Origin: Aphelocoma coerulescens
Taxonomy: Eukaryota > Chordata > Aves > Passeriformes > Corvidae
NCBI RefSeq assembly: GCF_041296385.1
Contig: NW_027183613.1
Location: forward strand, 2,501-66,500
Length of the DNA: 64,000 bases
Direction of reading: 5' to 3'
Shown here: one piece after another, positions 1 to 8,935 of the stretch
Position numbering within the stretch: position 1 is the stretch's first letter
How the letters are laid out: each line of letters begins with the position of its first letter
Notes under the pieces: generated by a model
What the model was told of the DNA's origin: nothing
Databases searched by the model: none
What the model saw: only the letters and a program-made list of their open reading frames with translations
Translations under genes and position numbers: made by a program

Positions 1-523
1 GGAAGGAAGAAGGAAGGAAGGAATTCGGAAGGAAGGAAGGAAGGAAGGAAGGAATTCGGAAGGAATTCGGAAGAATTCGGAAGAAGGAAGGAAGGAAGGA
101 AGGAAGGAAGGAAGGAAGGAAGGAAGGAATTCGGAAGGAAGGAAGGAATTCGGAAGAATTCGGAAGGAATTCGGAGGAATTCGGAAGGAATTCGGAAGGA
201 AGGAAGGAAGGAAGGAAGGAAGGAAGGAAGGAAGGAAGGAAGGAAGGAAGGAAGAAGGAATTCGGAAGGAAGGAATTCGAAGGAAGGAAGGAAGGAAGGA
301 ATTCGGAAGGAAGGAAGGAAGGAAGGAAGAAGGAAGGAAGGAAGGAAGGAAGGAAGGAAGGAAGGAAGGAAGGAAGGAAGGAAGGAAGGAAGGAAGGAAG
401 GAAGGAAGGAAGGAAGGAAGGAAGGAAGGAAGAAGGAAGGAAGGAAGGAAGGAAGGAAGGAAGGAAGGAAGGAAGGAAGGAAGGAAGGAAGGAAGGAAGG
501 AAGGAAGGAAGGAAGGAAGGAAG
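1..523. repeat. (GGAA)n microsatellite with GGAATTC interruptions
   Basis: The first 523 bases are almost pure GGAA tetranucleotide. They are interrupted, mostly in the first 300 bases, by GGAATTC variants, each of which makes an EcoRI site. The uninterrupted block lies at about 310-520. The repeat runs off the left edge, so its full length is unknown. GGAA is the core of ETS-factor sites, but nothing here shows a regulatory role. Confidence 0.97.
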
Positions 524-2089
524 ATTCTGCGGTGCATAAACTAAGGAAAAAAGTCAATCTCTACTTCCCATTAGCAGCAATGTTTGGACCCTTCCTGGGC
601 TTCAGCACAGGGAATGGTTTCTCCAGGAGGCAAATGTTGAGGAATCACGAAAGCCCCCCCACACCCTTCCTCCTCTCTCCCTTAGCTTCAGCTATCTGAG
701 CTGGAGTCATACGGTATGGAACATCCCCTTGGCTAATTGGGGTCAGCTGGCCTGCTTGTGTTCCCTGCCAGGATCTTCTAAATGCTGCTGCTCCCTTTAG
801 CTCTTGGACACCTACTGACACAGAGCTGGGAAAAAACATCCCCTGGCCGCCAGCTTACAAGGTGAGTTACGCCAAAGTAAGAGCTCTGTGGGAAATCTCT
901 ATCCATGCCCATCCTTTTAATCCATCTGTGCACATAGGGGCTGCCCATAGATGTGTCTGGTAGCTGAAGAAGGAGTGCACAAGCACCGGGACTGACACTT
1001 TCCCTCTCCGTGTTCGTTCCGCAGCCACGGGTACAAAGACATTATGGGAACCCTTGTGCAGACAGAGCCTTCCGTCCCTGTAGAAGGGAGCGCGGCGGGT
1101 GGGGGCGGTTGGCGGGCAGCGAGCCCCGGACAGCGGGCGAGATCCGGCTCCACAGCTGCCAAACCCTGCTAAGGCTCAATGCCGGCTCCTCTGCAACAGC
1201 AAAGACCTTCAGCCGTGTCACTGCCCAGAGGGGCGGTGCTGGCCCGGCCGCACAGCTCCTTTTGCCCACAGGTGAGATGAGAACACAACGCTTGCAAACA
1301 CCGACTGCGAGCCACAGCTCTGGGTGCTCAGCGTTAAGCTCAGCTCTGGGAGGGCTGCACCAAGCTTCAGGGGATGCACTGGGAGCCCGGCTGGGCTCTG
1401 CCCTGGGGCCATCCTCCAGGGACAGCTGCACACAGGGAGCATTTGGTTGCCACAAAGAGCCAAGCCACGGCTGCAGGGGAGCTGCTCTGGCTGCGGCCTG
1501 CACTGTTGTGTGCTGTGCTCTGGGGCTGCTGCTCCCCGCAGAGGGGACTGCACTGGGGTGCCAGAGGAGACAGAGAAGCTCCAGCTTAAGCCTAACTGGG
1601 CTGGGTGGCTGGGCTGGGAAGAGTGACGAGGGTCAAGGGCATTCACAGAGCTCATCCTGCTCTGTGAAGAACGAGGAAAAGGAAGTGGGAAGCCAGCAGT
1701 GAGCAGAGCTGAGGCCTGGAGAGCAGCTCTGAATGACCCCCAAATCTCACCAGAGCTCTGAGACATTGCTGTTCTTCAGCCAGTGACAGCATGAGTCCCT
1801 AAACCTGGGGCTCACTCTTCCTCGTGGCCAGGGGCATCAAGGAAGGCTACAGTGCAATGGGGACTGCGGGGAGCTGGGAACTCACTGGGGGAAAGAGGGA
1901 GCACTTGTGGAGCAAAAGGCAGGTGGGGGAGAGAACTGTTCAGAGAAGAGCTGAGCTTCAGCTTGAGCAAGCTGAAAAATGGCATTGGGGGGTCATCCCA
2001 GACTGATTTCATTTCAGAAGTTACTGAACAAGTTTGTTATTGGGGGGGTGTCATATTTTCCCCCGGAGGTGCACGCTCTGCAAACTTGA
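524..2089. other. No recognisable gene
   Basis: This is mixed-composition DNA with several overlapping open frames on both strands, for example about 1010-1702 plus and 1042-1503 minus. None shows a domain, a convincing splice pattern or a family signature. It may include the eroded 3' flank of the kinase pseudogene to its right. Confidence 0.5.
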
Positions 2090-3330
2090 GCTGCACTGCC
2101 GAGCTGCTCAAGCACGTCTCTGCTGCAGGTCACGGCGTTTCTTCTTTGGCTTCTCGTGGCCCCGGGGCTGAGCCGCAGCAGAGCCTTGGTGGAGCCCAGA
2201 GCAGCCTCAGCATCCACAGAGCCCAGCTGCAAGGAGAGAAAGCAGAAAGCACCCGTCAGCTGAAGGCTGCTGTCCCCCTTGTCCCAGCCGCCCGCGGTGC
2301 CCAGGCCGTGCTGGCCGCGCTCAGAGCGCTGCCCAAAGCTGCCCAGCATTGCTGCCTCTGGCAGGAGAGCAGGAGGGCAGGACACGTGCCCAGCCTGCAG
2401 CCGGCCGTGGCACAGCCACCTCCTCAGCAGCTGCCCAGAGCAGGATGCTGCTGCGCTCGCTGCCGTCTCCCAAAAGCCCTTATCCCAGCCGTGCCAAGAG
2501 GACGGGCACCCACCTCACGCCTCCCGCTGCCAGAAGAAAAGCTGCTCCCAAACGGTGTCCTCAGCCCTTCTCCAAGGGCACGTCCCATCCACGCCACAGC
2601 TGCTCCCAAGCACTTCGCCATCCGGACCAGACAGCACCTAGAACACTTCCTTTGGAAAAAAACCCCATAAATCAATGAACAGAGATTACAGAAAAAAAGG
2701 GAAAACAAGGAAAAAGGTAAAAAATCTTCTCTCTGCTGGGGCCTTGAGGAAGGCCCAAGCCCACCATGCGAGGGAAAACCCCACCCACAGGCCAGGGCAG
2801 CCCACGCTTTCTGCCTTCCCCCTGCACTGCCCCCAAAAGTCATGCTGAGCCCAAAGCCAACAAGGGCAGTGGAGCAGCCCAAGCCCTTCCTTGCCTGCAG
2901 AGCAAAGCAGCCCATGCACAGCTTCTGGTGTCCAACCTCTGCTCCCACCATGGGGCTTTGTTTGTGTCGGGCTGGCTGCCCCAGCCCCAGCCCCAGCGCG
3001 GGCCACGGTGGGTGCTGGGGGCTGTTGGCAGGGCCAGGAGCAGACTCCCAGTTCAAAACCAGCCCAGCCCATCCCCTCAGCCCTGCCAAAAAGCAGCTTG
3101 GCAGCCGACTGAAGAATTGGTTGCATCCGCCCCAGCCAAGGGGGGAACCTTTGCTTCCCGGCCAGGCTGTGCAATGCACAAATCTGGGAGCATCCCCCTG
3201 CGTGTGGACTCATCTGCAAATTCGCTGTGGAGCCTGGCTTTGAAGAAGGTGCCACAATTGAAGTCCATCATCTTCAGCTTGCCAGGTGGAGGAAGAGCTT
3301 GTCATCCTTGATGTCACCCTCCATGTCTCC
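2090..3330 (-). pseudogene. PIM-like kinase pseudogene, 3' half only
   Basis: This segment is a decayed duplicate of the 3' half of the neighbouring kinase gene. At about 3228-3320 (minus) it retains the end of the catalytic-loop exon: a DIK motif, then a short deletion that shifts the frame, then DFN in place of the metal-binding DFG. The splice donor at the end of this exon reads AT instead of GT. The following intron (about 2690-3227) aligns by eye with the intron at 4194-4861 of the intact gene. A degenerate equivalent of the activation-segment exon lies at about 2500-2660, and the stretch at 2230-2400 matches the intact gene's last intron (3768-3930). The 5' exons are not visible. Frameshift, lost DFG and broken donor make it non-functional. 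The left boundary is approximate. Confidence 0.65.
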
Positions 3331-3653
3331 AGCAGCAGCAGCCGCACCTGCCACAGCTTCTCCAGGGGCTCCTTCTTCCCTGGGGCTGGAGCAGGCTGTC
3401 AGTGCTCTGCCAAGGGCCCCGGCTGTCGCTGAAGCAGAACAAGCAAAAGCAGCTGGCATGGGGGCCACCAGTGCTGGGAAGAGCAGCTCAGTTCCAGCAG
3501 CAGGGCTGCGCGTGCCCAGCTGAGGAGCCCTGCGCAGTGATTCAGGCAGGACAAAATCTCTGCCCTTCTTTGCTGCTTCCTGCCAAGGCGCGTGTGCAGC
3601 TGGAACTTACCGGCTCCCTGGGTCAAAGCGTGCACGTGGCTCTCTCCCTTCTC
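3331..3653. other. Spacer between kinase pseudogene and kinase gene
   Basis: This GC-rich spacer includes the 3' flank of the intact kinase gene, which ends at 3654 on the minus strand. No AATAAA signal is obvious on the minus strand directly after the stop, so the true polyadenylation site is probably further left or uses a variant signal. Confidence 0.4.
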
Positions 3654-6156
3654 CTATGGCATGTGAATATCCTGCATCCAAGGATCACAGGACAGGTCTT
3701 CTAATGAGGGCCTTTCCAAGGAGAGCACGGATAAACACCGTCGGATGAGATCCTGGCACTCTGCGGAGAGAAAGCAGAAAGCGCCAGTCAGTTGCAGAAG
3801 GCTCCTGTCCGCTTTGCCCCACTCTTGCCATGGCCAGGCCGTGCTGTGTGTGCTCAGGGCTGTGCCTAAACTTTGCCATCAATTCTTTCCTTTGGAGGAG
3901 AGCAGGAGAGCAGGACATTGCCACCTGCTCAGCAGCTGCCAGTGCGGGATGCTCCTGAGCCCGCTGCTGTCTCCCAGCACTGCTATTCCCCCCGTGCTGC
4001 AGAGACGAGGATCCACCTGGAGAGAGCCGTCGTGGGAGCGAGAGCCGGCCCCAGGTGCTGTTCCAGCCCCTCCTGAAAGGGTGCTCCCCGCAGACCATCT
4101 GGTGCAGCACGATGCCCAGGGACCAGACGGTCGCTGCCTCGCCGTGGTACCAGCCTAACAGGGTCCATTCCGGGGGACTGTAGGACGGTGTTCCTGTGGA
4201 ATAGAGACGGAGTTCTTCAGGGGGACGCTGCCTGCTCCCAGAGCCTCGCCCCAGCATCCCTGGGCATGCGGGGGCCGCAGCAGCGGCACGCGGCGTGACC
4301 CGCTGCCCTCTCGCCAGCACCTGGGACTTGTGGACAAACTGGGGGTTGGAAAAGAAGCCGCTGGTGTCGCAAGAGGGCAGCGGAAGCCCTGGCAAGGCCC
4401 GAGCATTCCATGCAAAGGGAAAACCCACTTGGTGCTGGGGAAAAGCCACGCTTTCATCCTCCCTGCCTGCACTGCCCCAGAAACCATTCTTAAGCCAAGG
4501 CAAGCACGGGCAGCAGAGCAGTCCAAGCCCTGTCTCGCCTGCACACCAAACGGGCTGGAGCACAGGTTCTGGGCCCCCCTCTCTGCTACCTCCACCCACG
4601 GGTGTTTCTGTGGCGCTGGCTGCCCCAGCCCCAGCGCCAGTCCTGGGCAGAGTGGCTGGCAAAGGCTGCTAGCAGGGCTGGAAGATGGCCCCTCAGCCAG
4701 CGCCGCTCAAAAGCAGCTCAGCTGAAGACTCCGGCTGCCATGACTGGCAGCAAAAGGGAGAATCCCCCCTGCCACAGCCAGCTTGGGCTGTGAGATGTTG
4801 GGCCGTGAGATGTTGGGCTGTGAGATGCTGCTACCAGGAGCCTCCCCCTGCGTGGGCTCACCTGCAAAGCTGGTGTAGGCTGCAGCTTGCAGGTAGGTGC
4901 CACAGCCAAAATCAATGAGCTTGGCCTGTCCGGTGGCCAGGTCAACCAGGATGTTCTCCGGTTTGATGTCCCGGTGCAGGACCCCGCAGCTGGTGCAGTG
5001 CCGCACGGCCTCCAGCACCTGGCGGAACAGGTGCCGCGCCACCTCCTCGCACAGGAAGCCCCGTGCCCAAATGAAGTGAAGGAGGTCCTGAGACTGCTCC
5101 GGGCGCTCCAGCACCATCACCACGTTGTTGGGGAGCTCGAGCCACTCGTGGAGCTGGACGATGCCAGGGAAGCCAGCGGACACCTTGTCCAGCAGCACGA
5201 TCTCCAGTGGTGCTCGGGTGCCGTCGGGCTGCGGGAGGAGCACGGTGCTGTCAGCGGGGCTGATGCCGTGCCGGGGCTCGGGAAGCCCTCAGCCAGCCGG
5301 GGACGCTCTGCGCGCTCCGCTGGCCCCACGGCCGCTCTCCCTCGAAGTGTTCTGGCGGCTTCCACCCTGCCGGGCCTCGGCTCATCCCCGCCCGTCATGC
5401 CCCGGCTTCTCCCGCTGCCCCTCGCTCACTCACCAGCTCGCCCCAATGGCCGATGCGGTTCCGCGGCACACGTTTGATGGCCACCTGCAAGGCAAGGGGA
5501 GCAGCGGGCTGAGCTCGCCGCCCGCCGTGCCCAGCCCCATGCTCCTTCTCCTCCTCCTTTGCCCCCCGCCTCCTGCGCCCGCCGCCGGCCCCGCCACTCA
5601 CCGGGGCGCCGTCCGAGAGCCGCGTGGCCGCGAAGACGCTGCCGAAGCCGCCGCGCCCCAGCAGCGAACCCAGCCGGTAGCGCTCCTTCAGGCCCTGCTG
5701 CGCCTTCCGTGCCCGCGAGACGCGGCCGTCAGCGCTCGGCCCGGGGCCAGGAACGGCCCCCGAGCGCCGCTCAACCGCCCCGGGCCGGCCATCCCCACAT
5801 GGGGGCTCTTTTGAAGCGGCCACCGGCGGCTCGGGGCCGGCGGCCGCGCTCAAGAGCGGCGGAGCTCGGAGCGGGGAAGACGCTGCGGAGGCGGCGGGAG
5901 CGGCCGCGCCGCCTGTGTCCCCGGCGGGCCCCGGGAGGAGCCGAGGCCGGGACCGGGGCCGGGGCCGGGGCCGGGGTAGGGGTCGGGCCAGCCGGAGCCA
6001 GGGGCTGGCGATGCTGCCCAGGAGCCAGGCACTGATGCCCGCCCAGCAGCGCCACAGCCAGGACGGCGAGAGCCGGGCGGAGGCGGGACCGCGGCGGGAC
6101 GCCCGGGGGCGGGGAGGGGGCAGCCCCGCCCGGGGCCGGGGGCGGGCCGGGGGCAT
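3654..6156 (-). CDS. PIM1-like serine/threonine protein kinase, five exons
   Basis: This is a constitutively active type of Ser/Thr kinase of the PIM family, cytosolic or nuclear, acting in survival and growth signalling. Minus-strand exons are 6156-5602, 5484-5434, 5228-4862, 4193-4017 and 3760-3654. All four introns are GT-AG and the joined frame is open for 418 codons. The kinase domain starts near residue 160 with glycine loop LGRGGFGSV (about 166-174). VAIK supplies the ATP lysine (about 189), HRDIKPEN the catalytic Asp (about 289), DFG the metal-binding Asp (about 308), and SPPEW replaces APE. The final exon carries the PIM-type [11 protein letters not shown] stretch. The 51-, 367- and 177-bp exons match PIM gene architecture. 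The chosen Met precedes about 150 residues rich in Arg, Pro and Ala with a Trp-rich hydrophobic patch (33-58), an extension absent from the short mammalian PIM1 isoform. The frame stays open upstream through a CAG repeat, so a longer form is possible. Songbirds carry many such copies, so the paralogue is not specified. Confidence 0.88.
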
Positions 6157-6560
6157 GGCCCGGCCGGGCCTGGGGAGAGGGAGGCCGCGGGAGGGGGGGT
6201 TGGGGAACGAAAGGGAGAGCGGGAGAGGGTGCGAGACACTGGGAGAGGGAGAGGAGGAGCAGGAGAAGGGACGCAGAGGGTTCGTGGACTCGCTGCTTTT
6301 GCGCTGCTGCCGCTGCTGCCGCCGCTGCTGCTGCTGCTGCCGCTGCTGCCGCTGAAGCGCTGGGAGCGTTTGTCCGCGTGTCCGTGTGTCCGGTGCCCGT
6401 GTGTCCGTTCCCCCCCGCGCGCCCCACGGCCGAGCCCCGCGCGCCCCGGGGCAGCACGGGCCGCTCCGCTCCGGGGCCGAGGCGGAGTCCCGGAGCATCT
6501 CTTCCTCCCGCAGCCACACCAAACCCGCTCGGCCATTGGGAGCAGTTTTGCACACGTTTC
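6157..6560 (-). promoter_or_regulatory. GC-rich 5' flank of the PIM-like gene (probable CpG island)
   Basis: Very GC-rich DNA dense in CpG runs from about 5500 to 6530, covering exon 1 and the region upstream of the chosen ATG. This is typical of a CpG-island promoter. No TATA box is evident. The exact start site cannot be placed from sequence. Confidence 0.45.
6300..6356 (-). repeat. Interrupted CAG/CTG trinucleotide repeat
   Basis: About 17 triplets, mainly CTG on the plus strand with CCG interruptions, lie upstream of the PIM-like ATG. On the gene's own strand they read CAG and CGG, and in the kinase frame they would encode a Gln/Arg run. They are probably in the 5' untranslated region, or in an N-terminal extension if an upstream start is used. 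Confidence 0.85.
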
Positions 6561-6679
6561 CCTTTGAAGGGCTCCTCTCTACCCCCATTTCCAAGGAGTC
6601 TCCCTGGGGTTTTGGCACCTGCAGCGACAGGGCAGCGATTTGGCTTCAAACTGCAAGAAAGACATGGAGGGGCTGGAGC

Positions 6680-6930
6680 ACCTCCAGAGATGGGAATGGA
6701 GCTGGGGAAGGCTCTGGAGGACTTCTGAGGGGCAGCTGAGGGATCTGAGGGGGCTGAGCCTGGAGGAAAGGAGGCTCAGGGGGGACCTGGCTCTCTCCAA
6801 GTCCCTGACAGGAGGGGGCAGCCAGGAGGGGTGGGGCTCTGCTGCCAAGGGAAAGCACGAGAGGAAATGGGCTCGGGGGAACTCTTGGGGTGGATGGTGG
6901 GGAAATTCTCATCCTCCGTGTCTCGACAAA
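6680..6930 (+). mobile_element. Degenerate retroelement fragment (CR1 or ERV-L LTR type)
   Basis: The stretch contains the GGAGGAAAGGAGGCTCAGG motif, then GACCTGGCTCTC, then a CCAGGAGGGGTGGGCTCTGC-like string. This resembles a sequence common to bird CR1 LINEs and some bird ERV-L LTRs; in one frame it gives an LSLEERRLRGDL peptide. It is short and decayed, with no ends visible. The choice between LINE and LTR is not resolved. Confidence 0.5.
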
Positions 6931-7435
6931 GGGGGAGGGGGGCAGGGGTGGGGCACGACCTGAGGACACGGGGGTGGTGACGCTGGGCTGGGGACACGGG
7001 AAAGGGCACGGGAAGCCAAAGCCCCGCTGAGCGCTGGCGCTGGGCTGGCACGGGGTGAGCCGGCAGCAGGGCCCCGCAGCCCTGAGGGACTCGCCCTGAC
7101 GGCTGGGGAGTATTGATCCCGGTCTCTAAAAAATGAGACTCAATAAAATATCATTAAAAGGTTCCTCCTTCTCCTTCTCCTCCTCCCCCATCCTTTCTCC
7201 TGCTCCCCCCGGGCCCAGCGCCCACCCTTGGCCCCCCGTTTTCCCAGCGCGGTCGCATCCCGCGGGAGGAGCCGGGATGGAGCCGGGACAGGTCGGGCTG
7301 GGGCAGCGCTGGGCTCTGGGCCCGGCCTGGGCGCCCCCCACGCGCCCCCTCCTCAAATTCCCCTGGCGGGGGGCGCTGGGAGCGAGGGGGGGCGCAGGCG
7401 GGGTCCGGGTGGGGAGCGCTGAGCGCTGCGGGTCT

Positions 7436-7480
7436 GCCTGGCAACTGGTGAGTCACCAGCGCCGCGCGCTCTGATTGGCT
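7436..7480 (+). promoter_or_regulatory. X1-X2-Y box module of MHC class II type
   Basis: On the plus strand CCTGGCAACTGG (X1-like, RFX site) runs into TGAGTCA (X2-like). After exactly 15 bases comes CTGATTGGCT (Y box, NF-Y site). The order, orientation and 15-base X2-to-Y spacing match the classical class II promoter module that recruits RFX, CREB, NF-Y and CIITA. A clear S box is not seen in the expected place. The module points rightwards, towards and antisense to the class II beta remnant at 7936-8122, so it is not the promoter of that remnant. No class II first exon is recognisable just downstream. Confidence 0.6.
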
Positions 7481-7935
7481 GAAGGTTGTTCAACGCCTTC
7501 TCTGATTATCTGATACTCGCGGGGGATTTTGGTTGGTCGTTGGGGGCTGTGGGGCGGCTTAGGGGGGGGTCTCTGCGCCTTTGGGGTTCGCTGGGTGCCG
7601 ATTTGGGGTTCAGGTGCCTCCCAAGGGCCCCCCGGGGGGGGTGACACAGGGGTGACACACGGGGGTCCCCATTCCCGATCCATCCTGGGGCCGGTTCTGC
7701 CCCCTCCACTCTCGGTCCCCCCGCGGGATCCCCCAAAGTCCCTTCCCACTGTTCCCCAGTAAACGGGACCGGGGCGAAGTGGGAAGCCTTCCTGGAAACA
7801 CTGGGAGCAGCCGGGCAGGGGCAGAGTGACAGCGGGGCTGGGGGGGACACACGACCCCCAAAATCAGCGCGGGGATGGGGCGAGGGGTCCCGGCCGGGCC
7901 CGAGGCCACGGGGAGGGGCTGCGGCCGCCGGAGGC

Positions 7936-8122
7936 TCAGGAGCTCTGTGGGCAGAGCAAAGGGGGTGACACCGGGCGGGGGGGCCCCGGGGGACCTCAGA
8001 GCTCCGGGGGAGGGGGGACGCGACCCCCGGGCCCCTCCCGTCACCTGCTTGCGCAGGTAGAAGCCGAGCCCCAGCGCCACGAAGACAAAGCCCAACACGA
8101 AGCCCCCGATCCCCGTCAGCAT
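7936..8122 (-). pseudogene. MHC class II beta chain, 3' exons only (transmembrane and tail)
   Basis: The exon at 8122-8045 (minus) encodes 26 residues beginning MLTGIGGFVLGF and ending FYLRKQ. This is the transmembrane segment of MHC class II beta chains, including the KML-GVGGFVLG hallmark, with the preceding Lys supplied upstream. It ends at a GT donor. After a 100-bp intron with an AG acceptor, a tiny exon at 7944-7936 adds two serines and a TGA stop. Class II beta chains pair with alpha chains to present peptides to CD4 T cells. Upstream, where the connecting peptide and the beta-2 and beta-1 domains should be, there is only a Pro-rich open stretch, a run of 17 G and an ACTGGG minisatellite. 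No immunoglobulin-like or peptide-binding exon is seen up to the olfactory receptor. It is a truncated remnant, or its 5' exons lie beyond a repeat expansion or assembly error. Confidence 0.8.
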
Positions 8123-8146
8123 CTTTGGGGGTGGAGGGGCAGCTTT

Positions 8147-8163
8147 GGGGGGGGGGGGGGGGG
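8147..8163. repeat. G17 homopolymer
   Basis: Seventeen consecutive G on the plus strand lie just upstream of the class II transmembrane exon. This is a strong candidate for a G-quadruplex and for sequencing or assembly error. Confidence 0.95.
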
Positions 8164-8204
8164 TGGACGGCAGAAGGATCTGGAAAACGGCGGCGGCTGA
8201 CGGG

Positions 8205-8935
8205 AAGGGACCGGAAAGGACTGGGACAGAATGGGATGGACTGGGACAGAATGGGACAGGAGGATACACTGGCACCAGGATCAGGACTGGACAGGGCCAG
8301 ATTTGGAGCACCAGGGATTATACTGGGATATATTGGGACCACACTGAGTGTTACTGGGAACATACTGAGGCCCAATGGGTGCTGCTGGGATATACTGGGA
8401 GTGATTTGCATCATACTGGGAATGACTGGGATTGTACTGGGAGTGACTGGAACCACAGTGGTGGTGAAAGGGCACAACTGGAAAGATGCAGGGGGCAACT
8501 GGGATCATCCTGGGAGCAGCTGGTCCATACTGGGGTCATACTGGGATCATAGTGGGAGTGACAGGGTCATGTTGCAGTGACTGGCATAGTGCTGGGAGTA
8601 TCTGGGAGTGACTGGGATCATACTGGGGGTGACAGGGATCAAACCAGACTCATACTGGGAAGTTACATGGAATCATACTGGGGGTGACTGGACTCATACT
8701 GGGATCATGCTTTGAGCAACTGGGTCCATGATGAGGCAAAAGGCATCATAGAGGGACTGACTGGGAGTGGCTGCGTTCATACTGGAAGTGACTGGGGCTG
8801 TACCTTACTCCTACTGGGAGGGACTGAGAGTGAAAGGAACCATACAGGACATGACTGGGAACAACTGGGATGGCAGTTGTTGCCCCCTTGTTGGGGGCAA
8901 GTGGGATCTTCTTGGGAATGACTGGGAACATAAAA
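8205..8935. repeat. ACTGGGA-type degenerate minisatellite
   Basis: There are dozens of short imperfect units built on ACTGGGA with tails such as TCATACTGGG or GTGACTGGGA. Unit length is irregular, roughly 10-30 bases. The block lies where the intron before the class II transmembrane exon would be. It opens spurious frames on both strands. Confidence 0.9.

Noticed and set aside
1010..1702. 230-codon plus-strand open frame
   Set aside because: It overlaps equally long frames on the other strand and has no recognisable domain, so it is likely chance in GC-rich DNA.
6157..6618. Upstream Met at about 6618 as the start of the PIM-like protein
   Set aside because: The frame is open, but the added part is mostly CAG-repeat and low-complexity peptide; the Met at 6156 starts a sequence resembling the leader of bird PIM-like proteins. 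I left the longer form as a possibility.
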